Positions 25,155 to 34,227 of a DNA stretch of 64,000 nucleotides are shown here, piece by piece (positions within the stretch are counted from its first letter, which is position 1; each line of letters opens with the position of its first letter). Made by a program: the position numbers and the translations under genes. Origin of the DNA: Bacillota bacterium (GTDB taxonomy: Bacteria > Bacillota > Clostridia > Lachnospirales > Lachnospiraceae); assembly GCA_023436065.1 (NCBI GenBank), contig JAEZKU010000030.1, positions 84,934 through 148,933 on the forward strand. The letters run 5' to 3'. A model generated the notes under the pieces. That model was not told the origin of the DNA and made no database searches. It saw nothing but the letters and a program-made list of their open reading frames with translations.

Positions 25155-25787
25155 ATGAATGCTGCTGTAAAGTATGACGTACTGAAAGATGAAGAGATTG
25201 TGGAAAGAATAAAGAACGGAGACCAGCCTGCTGTCGATTATCTCATGGAAAAATATAAGTATCTGGTAAGAAGCAAGGCGAAAGCCTTGTTCCTGATCGG
25301 CGGAGATAAGGATGACCTGATTCAGGAGGGTATGATCGGTCTTTATAAAGCAATTCGGGATTATCAACCGGAGAAGGAGAACTCCTTCTTCAATTTTGCA
25401 GACCTTTGTGTGTCCCGACAGATCTACAGCGCCATCAAAGCATCAAACCGCAAGAAAAATATTCCTCTAAACACCTATATTTCCCTTTATACTCCTGCAT
25501 ATGGAGAAAATGGCGACGCAGAAGATAAAGAAACATTAGTTGACATAATATACCAGAAATATGTGTCAAATCCAGAAGAATTAGTTATTGACAAAGAGAA
25601 TACCAGTATGATAGAATATGAACTTGTAAGGCGTCTGAGCGACCTGGAGAAACAGGTTTTAGCCCTCTATATGCAGGATCTGAAGTATGTCCAGATTGCA
25701 GAGGTTCTTGGGAAAGAACCGAAGACAATCGACAATGCATTGACCAGGATTAAGACGAAATTAAATCAGGTACTCAAGGTGATTTAA
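25155..25787 (+). CDS. sigH: RNA polymerase sigma factor SigH (Spo0H)
   Basis: 210 aa with the SigH pattern: EEIVERIKNGDQPAVDYLME, region 2 DDLIQEGMIGLYKAIRDYQ, and a region 4 helix-turn-helix KYVQIAEVLGKEPKTIDNAL. Directs transcription of early sporulation and transition-state genes. The rlmB-sigH order supports the identity. Confidence 0.94.
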   Translation: MNAAVKYDVLKDEEIVERIKNGDQPAVDYLMEKYKYLVRSKAKALFLIGGDKDDLIQEGMIGLYKAIRDYQPEKENSFFNFADLCVSRQIYSAIKASNRKKNIPLNTYISLYTPAYGENGDAEDKETLVDIIYQKYVSNPEELVIDKENTSMIEYELVRRLSDLEKQVLALYMQDLKYVQIAEVLGKEPKTIDNALTRIKTKLNQVLKVI

Positions 25788-25828
25788 TCATCATGTATGA
25801 GCGAACGCTTTACGGTTCATCATCCTAT

Positions 25829-25901
25829 GCTGTTGTAGCTCAGCTGGTAGAGCACCTCATTGGTAATGAGGAGGTCAGCAGTTCAAGTCTGCCCAACAGC
25901 T
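25829..25901 (+). tRNA. tRNA-Thr (GGT)
   Basis: Full cloverleaf: acceptor GCTGTTG / CAACAGC, D stem GCTC/GAGC, anticodon stem CCTCA/TGAGG around TTGGTAA, T arm AGCAG-TTCAAGT-CTGCC. The anticodon GGT reads ACC/ACU. CCA is not encoded. Transcribed right after sigH. Confidence 0.95.
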
Positions 25902-25907
25902 TTTTAG

Positions 25908-25942
25908 AAAAGAAGGTACTCGATTGTGTACCTTCTTTTTTC
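25908..25942 (+). terminator. Intrinsic terminator after tRNA-Thr
   Basis: AAAAGAAGGTAC / GTACCTTCTTTT hairpin and T-run. Confidence 0.88.
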
Positions 25943-26046
25943 TTAACACTGCTTAAGAATCTTCATAAAAACTTCACTTTACATTTTTTGGATTTGGTGA
26001 TATTATACAATTACCCCAAACAGCCAATATAAATTCAGGCTAAGAA

Positions 26047-26079
26047 CCCCGCGTAGATTTATGTTACGCGGGGATTTTT
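26047..26079 (+). terminator. Second GC-rich hairpin with T-run
   Basis: CCCCGCGTA / TACGCGGGG then ATTTTTA. No gene lies between it and the preceding terminator; together with the PfkB leader it fills 25902-26268. Confidence 0.7.
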
Positions 26080-26268
26080 ATGCCTGTATACATCTGTTCT
26101 ACATAAACGACTTTCATGTTATCATTCAAGATTAGGAAAGGGCAGGAAGTCTATATAATAATCTACATGGATTTATGGCAAATAGAGGTATATAATATAC
26201 CCATATCACGATCCCTGTCTGGGGAGATGCGGAGAGTGGATTGCTAATTAGCAGAATGGAGGGTGTAT

Positions 26269-27159
26269 ATGGGTTATATTTATCTTTACGGTCAGATTAT
26301 GACAACGGAGCATTTTTTGCTGGAAGGGGATTATCCAAAGGCAGATACCAATGTAGAGATTAAGGAGAGACATTATCTGCTCGGCGGTGAAACAGGAACT
26401 GCAGCGGCAGTTCTTACTTCTCTTGGATGTAATGTGGTTTTAGGGGGAACACATCTTGGGGATGAGAATGTCAATGTGATTCGTGATTACTTTAAGGACA
26501 AGTCCGCAGATACCGGTAAGCTGTATTATGAGAAAGGCTTTCAGGGTGTTGTAGATTATATGATTATCGCAGGGGGTACACGTACAGGGCTTGGAAGATG
26601 GCGTTATCTGTACAGTCTGAAGGAGCCCTGGTATGAGCAGCCGGACGAAGAGGCGGTAAAGAATTGTACAGTCGTGGGAGCAGATCCGTACTTTGGAGAC
26701 AAAATTGTTGAGTATTGCAGGAAGTATCAAAAGAAATATGCAACCATAGACTGCACCTATGACAGTGATATGAACAGATATTGTGAGGTAAATGTCCTCT
26801 CTCATGAACATCTGGAACTGACCTATCCGGGACAGGATTACAAAGAACTGTTCCGCCACTATACAGAGAACACAGAGGGACTGATCATATTTACCTTTGG
26901 TGAGAAGGAGATTATGTTCGGACGAAAGGGACAGGAACCTAAATTCTTTAAGCCCTATCCCATTCGGGTGGTTAGTACGCTGGGAGCAGGCGACAGCTTT
27001 AAGGCAGGAACGATATATGCCTTGGATCAGGGCATGAGTGATGAAGATCTGGTTGGATTTGCATGTGCTACTGCAGGTGTTGCTTGTGAGAATTATCCGA
27101 TACCGCTGAATCCACCTACACTGGAGAAGATTCAAGAGGTTCAGGGCCGAAAGAGATAA
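26269..27159 (+). CDS. PfkB-family carbohydrate kinase
   Basis: 296 aa ribokinase fold. Gly-rich LLGGETGTAAAVLTSLG near the N-terminus, and the PfkB signature STLGAGDSFKAGTIYAL (catalytic Asp) near residue 240. Phosphorylates a sugar or nucleoside with ATP; the substrate cannot be deduced. The frame extends to a GTG at 26263, but GGAGGG is better placed for the ATG at 26269. The next gene is a small membrane protein 52 bp on. Confidence 0.85.
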   Translation: MGYIYLYGQIMTTEHFLLEGDYPKADTNVEIKERHYLLGGETGTAAAVLTSLGCNVVLGGTHLGDENVNVIRDYFKDKSADTGKLYYEKGFQGVVDYMIIAGGTRTGLGRWRYLYSLKEPWYEQPDEEAVKNCTVVGADPYFGDKIVEYCRKYQKKYATIDCTYDSDMNRYCEVNVLSHEHLELTYPGQDYKELFRHYTENTEGLIIFTFGEKEIMFGRKGQEPKFFKPYPIRVVSTLGAGDSFKAGTIYALDQGMSDEDLVGFACATAGVACENYPIPLNPPTLEKIQEVQGRKR

Positions 27160-27211
27160 GGATAGAATGGCAGGTGGATGTGAATAATTTACCTAGGAAG
27201 GAGATGAACCA

Positions 27212-27496
27212 ATGGAGAAGTTTGCGGATTACTTTGTGTATTTTGTGATCATCATCGTTGCACTGGCGTTGAGGTACCTTTATAAAGAGAATCAAAAATC
27301 GAAGGAGAAGGAGAATCCGGAAGAGCAACAGCAGCTTCAGCAACAGCTTTATTCCGGTCAATCAATTCATGATTATGCCAATATCATGAGTAACAATACT
27401 ACGGAGACTTCTGATTCTGATACTGCTGAGGAACTTACATCTAATTCAGATCAGGACAATAACACCGGGCAAGCCGAAGCAGACAACAGAGACTAA
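27212..27496 (+). CDS. Small single-span membrane protein, Gln/Asn/Asp-rich tail
   Basis: 94 aa: one hydrophobic helix (residues 7-24, YFVYFVIIIVALALRYLY), a basic stretch, a Gln-rich segment (PEEQQQLQQQ), then an acidic, Ser/Thr/Asn-rich tail. No family recognised. AAGGAG precedes the ATG. Confidence 0.65.
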   Translation: MEKFADYFVYFVIIIVALALRYLYKENQKSKEKENPEEQQQLQQQLYSGQSIHDYANIMSNNTTETSDSDTAEELTSNSDQDNNTGQAEADNRD

Positions 27497-27600
27497 ACAG
27501 GAACAATACTCCGGACACGATGGATTTGGATGGTTCTGGAAGCTGATTAGGTTCAGATCATAATTGAGAAAATATTCTTGAAAATTATGAAATCTTTTTG

Positions 27601-27630
27601 TTGACAAACGGTATGCTGACATAATATAAT
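27601..27630 (+). promoter_or_regulatory. tRNA-Pro promoter
   Basis: TTGACA, 18-bp spacer, TATAAT, 30 bp before the tRNA. Confidence 0.8.
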
Positions 27631-27659
27631 AACTTTGCTGTCCGAAAAGGCAGCACAAT

Positions 27660-27734
27660 CGAGGCGTGGCTCAGCTTGGCTAGAGCGCTGCGTTAGGGAC
27701 GCAGAGGTCGCAAGTTCAAATCTTGTCGCCTCGA
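27660..27734 (+). tRNA. tRNA-Pro (AGG)
   Basis: Acceptor CGAGGCG / CGCCTCG with discriminator A, D stem GCTC/GAGC, anticodon stem CTGCG/CGCAG around TTAGGGA, T arm GCAAG-TTCAAAT-CTTGT. Anticodon AGG with G37, typical of proline. CCA is not encoded. Confidence 0.92.
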
Positions 27735-27747
27735 TTTTTTATTAAGG

Positions 27748-27786
27748 CAGTCAGATTTGATCAGATCAAATCTGACTGTTTTTTTT
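27748..27786 (+). terminator. Intrinsic terminator after tRNA-Pro
   Basis: CAGTCAGATTTGATC / GATCAAATCTGACTG perfect stem and eight T. Confidence 0.92.
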
Positions 27787-27932
27787 GTTTATTCTCAGCA
27801 AAACAAATATTTACTAGTTGCCCCGGAATATGCTAAACTTATCTATAATATATCGATATACAATTTAGCTTATAGAGGAGCCCGATGTGGTAATGGGCGA
27901 CGGTACGCACCACGGTTAAGGAGTGAAGTGAC

Positions 27933-28826
27933 ATGATTTTGTCTGCATCTCGCAGGACGGATATTCCCGGTTATTATTCCGAATGGATGATGAACCGATT
28001 GAGAGAGGGTTTTGCATATTACCGAAATCCGATGAATCATGCGCAGCTCTGTAAGGTACTCCTGACCCCTGAGAATATAGATTGTATTGTATTCTGGACG
28101 AAGGATCCTACACCCATGTTAGGTAAGCTGAAGGAGTTGGATACACTTGGATTTCAGTATTATTTCCAGTTCACCATCACTCCCTACGGTCTGCCATACC
28201 AAGGAACCGCTTTTGGAAAATACCTGGAACCAAATCTCAGGGAGAAAAGTGAGATTATTCAGACCTTTCAGGAATTATCAAGACGTCTTGGCAAGGACAG
28301 GGTCTTATGGAGATATGATCCGATCATTCTGAATGAAACGTTGACTTTAGACTATCATCTGGAACAGTTTACGGCTCTCTGTAAGGAGCTTACAGGATAT
28401 ACCGGGCTTTGTACGATTAGCTTTGCTGATGTTTACCGTAAGCTGAACAATACAGTAAAGGAACAGGTACTACGGGAGATCTGTGAGGAACAGATGCACA
28501 GTCTTTCGGCAGCATTTTCAGATATTGCGGCGCCGAGGGGCATCACCTTACGGGCTTGTTGTGAGGCTGTTGACTTAGCGGGAGATGGAGTATTGCCTGC
28601 CTCCTGTATTGACAGGGAGACTGTGGAAAGAGTCTGCGGACACGCTGTCGCAGCAGGGAAGGATAAAAGCCAAAGGACTAATTGCGGTTGTATGAAGAGC
28701 ATTGATATCGGCGCATACAATACCTGCCGGAATGGCTGTGTCTATTGCTACGCCAATCATAGCAGAGCTTCTATTGACAGGAACTGCAGCAGACACGACC
28801 CCAACTCACCCATCATGATAGAGTGA
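27933..28826 (+). CDS. DUF1848 protein with C-terminal Fe-S-type cysteine cluster
   Basis: 297 aa. N-terminal ILSASRRTDIPGYYSEWMMN and IVFWTKDPTPM mark DUF1848. The last 50 residues hold NCGCMKSIDIGAYNTC and NGCVYCYANHS, six cysteines that look like an iron-sulphur site. Known: the family is uncharacterised, with a spore-photoproduct-lyase / radical-SAM-like look. AAGGAG lies 11 nt before the ATG. The upstream leader has a GCCCGATGTGGTAATGGGC hairpin. Confidence 0.82.
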   Translation: MILSASRRTDIPGYYSEWMMNRLREGFAYYRNPMNHAQLCKVLLTPENIDCIVFWTKDPTPMLGKLKELDTLGFQYYFQFTITPYGLPYQGTAFGKYLEPNLREKSEIIQTFQELSRRLGKDRVLWRYDPIILNETLTLDYHLEQFTALCKELTGYTGLCTISFADVYRKLNNTVKEQVLREICEEQMHSLSAAFSDIAAPRGITLRACCEAVDLAGDGVLPASCIDRETVERVCGHAVAAGKDKSQRTNCGCMKSIDIGAYNTCRNGCVYCYANHSRASIDRNCSRHDPNSPIMIE

Positions 28827-28866
28827 TTATACCATTACAGTATAGATAAGGAACCGAGGTTAGAAG

Positions 28867-29772
28867 ATGAAGATAGACCGTTTGCTTGGAATTGTCATGA
28901 TATTACTTCAGAAGGATAAGGTTACTGCACCCTATCTGGCTGAGAAATTTGAGGTATCCAAAAGGACCATTAACCGGGATATTGATGCTTTATGCATGGC
29001 GGGGATACCGATTGTAACGACACAGGGCGGTAACGGCGGTATCTCGATTGCGGATGGGTATCGGGTCGATAAGAGCGTCCTGACCTATGATGAGATGCAG
29101 AAGATCGTCACTGCACTCAAAGGGATGGACAGTATTTCCTCCAAAGCTGGAACGGAACAACTGTTGAATAAATTCTTTATTAAGAAGGATCAGGCACTTT
29201 CGATCAAAGACAGCATCATTATCAATCTGGCCTCTCATTATAAAAGCAGCCTGGCGGATAAGATTACTGTGATCCGGGAAGCAATTATGGATAACAGGTT
29301 AATTCACTTCCAATATTACAGCAGCAGGGGAGATACTGAGCGAACCATTGAGCCTTATTATCTTGCGTTCCAGTGGTCTTCCTGGTATGTATTCGGTTAT
29401 TGCAGGGAGCGGAGAGATTTCCGTTTATTTAAATTGAATCGGTTATGGGAGCTTAAGAATACAGGAATACAATTCGAACCAAGGGAGATTACGGATAGTC
29501 ATAAGGACTTCAACCGACATTTTATCGACGAATATCAGATCACTGTACTTTTTGATCCGGAGGTAAAATACCGACTGATTGATGAATATGGCATGGAAAG
29601 CTTTGAAGTCAATGAGGAGGGGAAGCTTTTATTCCGCATGGGCTTTACGAATAAGAATTATATGCTCAGCTGGATATTGAGCTTTGGTGATAAGGCAGAG
29701 GTGCTATATCCTAAGGGGTTGAAACAGGAAATCAAAGCAATTGCTGAAAATATATTGAAGCACTATCAATGA
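28867..29772 (+). CDS. HTH and WYL-domain regulator (YafY type)
   Basis: 301 aa. N-terminal winged helix (MKIDRLLGIVMILLQ, EVSKRTINRDIDALCMAGIP), a WYL domain with the YSSRGDTERTIEPYYL segment, then a C-terminal WCX-like extension. Known: WYL domains bind ligands or nucleic acid and regulate metabolism or phage defence. No defence genes lie nearby. The YjbR gene starts 59 bp on. Confidence 0.9.
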   Translation: MKIDRLLGIVMILLQKDKVTAPYLAEKFEVSKRTINRDIDALCMAGIPIVTTQGGNGGISIADGYRVDKSVLTYDEMQKIVTALKGMDSISSKAGTEQLLNKFFIKKDQALSIKDSIIINLASHYKSSLADKITVIREAIMDNRLIHFQYYSSRGDTERTIEPYYLAFQWSSWYVFGYCRERRDFRLFKLNRLWELKNTGIQFEPREITDSHKDFNRHFIDEYQITVLFDPEVKYRLIDEYGMESFEVNEEGKLLFRMGFTNKNYMLSWILSFGDKAEVLYPKGLKQEIKAIAENILKHYQ

Positions 29773-29831
29773 ACATGACATGCATCAGTCATGTTCGTTT
29801 TGTATAATGAATTACAGAGAGGAGCCGGTAT

Positions 29832-30176
29832 ATGAAGTATGATGAGATAAAAGAGTATTGTATGGCAAAGCCGGGAGCCTATCAGGATACACCCTTTGGT
29901 CCGTTTCCAATCTGCTTTAAGGTGGGTGAACGTATATTTCTGGAGTGGTACCTGGAGGAGAAGATTACACTGCGGTGTGAGCCGATGCTGGCGGACTATT
30001 ATCGCAGAACCTATCCTGAGCAGATCGTAGTGGGGTATCATTGCCCGGACCGGCAGAAGCCATATAAGAATACCATCTATCTGAATCAGGGCCTTGAGGA
30101 TGCTTTGATCTATGACATGATAGATCATTCTTATCAGGAGGCTGTCAGACGACTGAAAAGGAAGAGAGAAGTATGA
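29832..30176 (+). CDS. MmcQ/YjbR-family protein
   Basis: 114 aa, family length. Typical AKPGAYQDTPFGPFPICFKV and final DMIDHSYQEAVRRL. The fold resembles CyaY and single-domain DNA-binding proteins; the cellular role is unknown. GAGAGGAG precedes the ATG. Confidence 0.85.
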   Translation: MKYDEIKEYCMAKPGAYQDTPFGPFPICFKVGERIFLEWYLEEKITLRCEPMLADYYRRTYPEQIVVGYHCPDRQKPYKNTIYLNQGLEDALIYDMIDHSYQEAVRRLKRKREV

Positions 30177-30256
30177 TACCCATCACTGGTATGTACCCGG
30201 TGTATCCTTCAAAATGTTACCGGTAGGATAATTAAGAAGGGATGGATTGATCAGTT

Positions 30257-31186
30257 ATGAAAGAGAGTTCGTTATATCAGCAGGTGCAAAACTGGATCTA
30301 CCGGAATGCGCGTCCGTTGGATCTGGCCAGGTGGCAATATCATTTTGGACAGGGAAAGCAAGAGGCAGTAATTGTTGTACTTTCTGCATATCAAAACCGG
30401 GATGGAGGCTTTGGTCATGCATTGGAGGCGGATGCCTGGAATCCGAATTCTGCTCCGATACAGGTGTTCAATGCAATCGAGCTGCTGAATGAGATTGGTT
30501 TTGAGGAGAAAGAGCATCCTTTGATACAGGGGATCGTTCATTATCTGGACAGCGGACAGGATTATGAGGAGGGACTTTGGTTAACCACGATCAAGTCGAA
30601 CAATGACTACCCTCATGCTCCCTGGTGGAATAAGAACGGGCAAAGCTCGAGTCATGACAGATTTAATCCGAGCGCCGGCTTGGCTGGATTCGGTCTCTAT
30701 TACAGCGAGAGAGGAAGCAGCTTATATGAGAAATGTGCTTCCGTAGCAAAGGGTGCAGCAGAATATGTCTTGACCTCTGATAAACTTGATATGCATGTCC
30801 TAAAATGCTTTATCGCAATGACAGATTTCTGCAAAAAGGCAGGCATTACTGACTTATTTGATATTGATCGTGTGGAGGAAAAGCTGAAGGTATTGGTTAA
30901 TAATACGGTTACCAGGGACACTTCTGTCTGGGCTACCAGCTATATCTGTAAACCCTCCTTTTTCATTCATAGCCGTAATAGCAGCTTTTATCAGGCAAAT
31001 AAGGATATTGCTGACTATGAGGTTGAATTCATTCGTAAGAACCGTAACCGGGAAGGTGTATGGGATGTGACCTGGGGCTGGGGAACATATCCGGAGCAAT
31101 GGGCGATATCTGAGCTTTGGTGGAAGGCAGACATTGCGATTAAGAATATGCTGTTCCTTAAGAATATCGGATGTGAAGCTGAATAG
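30257..31186 (+). CDS. Terpenoid-cyclase/prenyltransferase-fold protein
   Basis: 309 aa of alpha/alpha-toroid type. Repeated motifs are AYQNRDGGFGHALEADAW, AGLAGFGLYYSE and NREGVWDVTWGWGTYPEQW, as in squalene/prenyltransferase-like repeats. It lacks the DxDD cyclase motif and obvious zinc ligands, so an enzymatic role is uncertain. Soluble, no signal peptide. Ends in a terminator. Confidence 0.75.
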   Translation: MKESSLYQQVQNWIYRNARPLDLARWQYHFGQGKQEAVIVVLSAYQNRDGGFGHALEADAWNPNSAPIQVFNAIELLNEIGFEEKEHPLIQGIVHYLDSGQDYEEGLWLTTIKSNNDYPHAPWWNKNGQSSSHDRFNPSAGLAGFGLYYSERGSSLYEKCASVAKGAAEYVLTSDKLDMHVLKCFIAMTDFCKKAGITDLFDIDRVEEKLKVLVNNTVTRDTSVWATSYICKPSFFIHSRNSSFYQANKDIADYEVEFIRKNRNREGVWDVTWGWGTYPEQWAISELWWKADIAIKNMLFLKNIGCEAE

Positions 31187-31194
31187 AACGTCGT

Positions 31195-31219
31195 AGGGCT
31201 GTTTCAAAACAGCCCTTTT
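31195..31219 (+). terminator. Intrinsic terminator
   Basis: GGGCTGTTT / AAACAGCCC hairpin and TTTT. The remaining gap to 31436 is AT-rich leader with no clear element. Confidence 0.85.
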
Positions 31220-31436
31220 CGATTCTTAGGAAAACTCACCCTATGAACTAGATTTCATGCTTTCTTAGGTACAAAATGGCATAAAGATGAAAATAGATCT
31301 GCTTTAGATTGAAGGAAATATCTGCATTGCATACATAATATCAGAAACATTTTTAATAATATGAAATAGATGCGTTTACAGACAGATCCGGGAGAACAGG
31401 ATCATTTTTTTATGAAACAGGCTTGGAGGAGACTGC

Positions 31437-32372
31437 ATGAAGACCGAACAACGACTGACCAAAGCTTATAAGAGGGCTAAGATTGAGTATTTTGATAACC
31501 AATCGAAATTTATTTTCTTCAGCGATGTGCATAGGGGTGATGATAGTGTTTCGGACGAGTTTGCCAGAAATCAGAATATTTATCTGCATGCACTCAACTA
31601 TTACTATAAAGAAGGTTATGTCTATATAGAAGCCGGGGATGGGGATGAATTATGGGAATATAAGAATTTCAGAGTCATCAGACTGGCTCATACGGATGTA
31701 TTTACCGTGATAAAAAAATTCTTCGATGAGAAGCGCTTCATCATGCTTTACGGTAATCACAATATCTACCTGAAGTCTAAGAGATTCGTGAAAAAGAATT
31801 ATTATCAGTACTACGACGAGTATAATCAAATAAGGGTTGAGCTGTTCAAAGGCCTGGCACCAAGGGAGGCAGTCGTTCTCAAGCATAAGGAAAGCGGACA
31901 AAAGATATTGGTACTCCATGGGCATCAGGGAGATTTTATGAATGATCAGTTTTGGTTCCTTGGAATGGTGTTACTCAGGTATTTTTGGCGCTATCTGCAT
32001 ATTGTCGGCTTCGATAATCCGACGAGTCCTGCCCGTAATCTGTATAAGCGTCATAAGATTGAAAAAATGTATGATAGATGGATCGTAAAACATAAGATGA
32101 TGCTGATCTGTGGGCATACCCACCGGCCGAAATTTCCGAAGTCCGATGAAGTTCCGTATTTTAATTCGGGATGCTGCATTCGTACCAGGGGACTGACCGG
32201 GTTGGAAATCGTTGATGGCAAGATACTGATGGTGGATTGGAGAATAGCAGCCGATGAAGAGGGTGGATTATGTATCCGCCGTACGGTAGTCAGGGGGCCG
32301 GAGGATATCGAAAAATATGACTGCAAGAATAACCCCTTTTCAGGTCATTGCAAACAATATGACGATGATTAA
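31437..32372 (+). CDS. Calcineurin-like metallophosphoesterase
   Basis: 311 aa. Metal-site motifs in order: FFSDVHRGDD (Asp-x-His), EAGDGDELWE, YGNHNIYL (GNH), VLHGHQGDF, and CGHTHRPKFP. The five canonical phosphodiesterase blocks are intact. Substrate unknown; the basic segment between blocks III and IV suggests a nucleotide or phospholipid-head target but does not prove it. GGAGG precedes the ATG. Confidence 0.88.
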   Translation: MKTEQRLTKAYKRAKIEYFDNQSKFIFFSDVHRGDDSVSDEFARNQNIYLHALNYYYKEGYVYIEAGDGDELWEYKNFRVIRLAHTDVFTVIKKFFDEKRFIMLYGNHNIYLKSKRFVKKNYYQYYDEYNQIRVELFKGLAPREAVVLKHKESGQKILVLHGHQGDFMNDQFWFLGMVLLRYFWRYLHIVGFDNPTSPARNLYKRHKIEKMYDRWIVKHKMMLICGHTHRPKFPKSDEVPYFNSGCCIRTRGLTGLEIVDGKILMVDWRIAADEEGGLCIRRTVVRGPEDIEKYDCKNNPFSGHCKQYDDD

Positions 32373-32381
32373 AATTAGGTA

Positions 32382-32410
32382 TTGACTATATCGTAAAAAT
32401 ACGATATAGT
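32382..32410 (+). promoter_or_regulatory. arsR-type promoter with overlapping operator
   Basis: -35 TTGACT (32382-32387), 17-bp spacer, -10 TATAGT (32405-32410). The palindrome CTATATCGTA-AAAA-TACGATATAG (32386-32409) covers the core promoter. Confidence 0.85.
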
Positions 32411-32554
32411 GATTTTATCATAGACAGTGACGTAAAATACTTGCATGAATAAACTGATATAAAGACACAGTTATTAATACACAAATATAAGGACACAGAA
32501 GCAAAGATACAGAGATAATGCTATAGAAGAAGATACAGGAAGGAGGAGGGAAGC

Positions 32555-32857
32555 ATGGACGTAGAACAGATTTGTGCAGCGCTTGGTAATAAGACCAGAT
32601 ATCAATTAATCAAAGCCTTGAAGGAAAAAGCAATCGGCACCTGCTGTGACAGGATTGAATTCTTTGAGAACGGGGTCAGTGTAGGTGATGTAGTAAAGTT
32701 CACAGGTCTTGCCCAATCTACGGTATCCCAGCATCTTGCAGTGCTTGAGAAGGCGAATCTGATCCGCAAGGAGAAAAGAGAACTTTGGAGCTGCTATTTC
32801 GTGAATGAGTCGGTACTGGAGGAATTCCTAAAGCAAATGCAGCAGGATTTACTTTAG
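32555..32857 (+). CDS. ArsR/SmtB-family metalloregulator
   Basis: 100 aa. DNA-binding VGDVVKFTGLAQSTVSQHLAVLEKANLI. The cysteine pair CCD near residue 30 (GTCCDRIEFF), and the permease downstream, suggest arsenite or antimonite sensing; ArsR proteins use varied Cys sites, so the metal is not certain. Same dyad before this gene and before the permease, hence probably self-repression and control of export. Confidence 0.88.
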   Translation: MDVEQICAALGNKTRYQLIKALKEKAIGTCCDRIEFFENGVSVGDVVKFTGLAQSTVSQHLAVLEKANLIRKEKRELWSCYFVNESVLEEFLKQMQQDLL

Positions 32858-32882
32858 GCATAGTGCTATTTTTTTACGGTTT

Positions 32883-32904
32883 TATATCGTAAATCTACGA
32901 TATA
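32883..32904 (+). promoter_or_regulatory. Second ArsR operator before the permease
   Basis: TATATCGTA-AATC-TACGATATA, same half-sites and spacing as at 32387-32408, with a further CGATATA half-site after it. Confidence 0.8.
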
Positions 32905-33007
32905 CGATATAAAATCTCAGATTACATAGGAACCTATGACAAATCATATCGGGAGGATAAGTCCTCCTGGAAAGGCGTTATTATTTTAATAATAAAGGAG
33001 GATTTTT

Positions 33008-34120
33008 ATGAACGAAATAATCAATTATATATGGGAACTGCTTGTGAAGACAGGAAAGGAGGTAGTGATATCCTTCCAGCATAATTGGAATATACTTCTG
33101 ATCTCAATTGTAATTGCTGTTGGATTATCTACCTACGTAAATTCTGACAAGATGACAAAGTTCCTTTTCAGAAAGAAGAATGTATCTATCATAGCAAGCG
33201 TACTATTTGGTAGCTTTACACCACTTTGTGCCTGCGGAACCACAGCTGTTCTGATCGGCATGCTTACTACGACCTTACCCTGGGGACCGATCATGGCTTT
33301 TCTGACTTCATCACCGTTGATGAGTCCGGATGGATTTGTATATATCTCCGGAGTAATCGGTCTTCGATTTGCGATTGCATTAACAGTAGCTTCCCTGGTA
33401 ATCGGAGTGGCATCCGGATTGATAACAAACCTGATTCAGAAGAAGACAAAGTATCTTGAGGGGCAATCACGATTTCTCGGAACCCAGGTTGGTACTGCCG
33501 CTACCTGTGGATGTGGAGTTGAAGCTGCAACAACTGACTGCTCGTGTCAAACGGCAGTGGCAGTGCCTGCCTGTAGTTGTTCTTCCTCAAAGGATGCAGT
33601 AGGAGATGGAAACAGTACAATCGGAATAGAAGGTGACGGGCAGCTTTGCTGCGGCCAAACCTCCGGCAGTACTCCTGTTCATAATGATCTTATGAAAAAG
33701 CTGAAGCTGAAGGAACTGGCAACCAACTTCTTTACGCTGGGAATCAAGCAAATTCTGTTCTTTTACGCTGTATTTATTGCCATTGGTTCACTGATTAACA
33801 CCTTTATCCCTACCTCAATCATAGAAGTGCTGTTCGGTAATTCTTCCTTCTATGCAGTACCGTTGGCCTCTCTAATCGGATTACCTTTATATATCACTAC
33901 GAATTCAGGAGTTCCGATCATTCAGTCACTCATACAGAGCGGTGCAAGCGAGGGAGCAATGCTGGCATTTATAATCACCGGATCAGCAACCAGTGCCTGG
34001 GTTATCGCAGGACTTGCAACATTCATGAAGAAACGTGCTGTTGCTCTTTATGTAGGTTTTGTATTGGTTGGCGGAATCATCTCCGGTTATGTATTGGATC
34101 TGGTCAGACTTATTTTTTAA
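33008..34120 (+). CDS. ArsP/UPF0718-family permease with cysteine-rich loop
   Basis: 370 aa, about eight to ten membrane helices. The first conserved block has LFGSFTPLCACGTTAVLIGM and SPLMSPDGF. The second half begins after a loop (about residues 160-225) with clustered cysteines (TCGCGVE, DCSCQTA, ACSCSSS, LCCGQ), and has NSGVPIIQSL. Known: ArsP exports trivalent methylated or aromatic arsenicals. The loop is larger and richer in Cys than usual and may pick up the metalloid. Controlled by the adjacent ArsR (shared operator). Confidence 0.85.
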   Translation: MNEIINYIWELLVKTGKEVVISFQHNWNILLISIVIAVGLSTYVNSDKMTKFLFRKKNVSIIASVLFGSFTPLCACGTTAVLIGMLTTTLPWGPIMAFLTSSPLMSPDGFVYISGVIGLRFAIALTVASLVIGVASGLITNLIQKKTKYLEGQSRFLGTQVGTAATCGCGVEAATTDCSCQTAVAVPACSCSSSKDAVGDGNSTIGIEGDGQLCCGQTSGSTPVHNDLMKKLKLKELATNFFTLGIKQILFFYAVFIAIGSLINTFIPTSIIEVLFGNSSFYAVPLASLIGLPLYITTNSGVPIIQSLIQSGASEGAMLAFIITGSATSAWVIAGLATFMKKRAVALYVGFVLVGGIISGYVLDLVRLIF

Positions 34121-34135
34121 ATTTCATAAAAAACA

Positions 34136-34164
34136 TTGACAACGTTACTTCCGTACGGTATACT
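34136..34164 (+). promoter_or_regulatory. Promoter of the metNIQ leader
   Basis: TTGACA (34136-34141), 17-bp spacer, TATACT (34159-34164). Confidence 0.8.
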
Positions 34165-34227
34165 TACCCCAATCAAATAATCTGATTACTACATCGGATT
34201 AATAGGAATGAAGGCGGAGGATAAGTA

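Noticed and set aside
25793..26032. 79-codon ORF covering tRNA-Thr
   Set aside because: Runs through the tRNA and terminator.
26440..27135. Minus-strand ORF of 231 codons opposite the PfkB kinase
   Set aside because: Composition and lack of a start signal mark it as a shadow frame.
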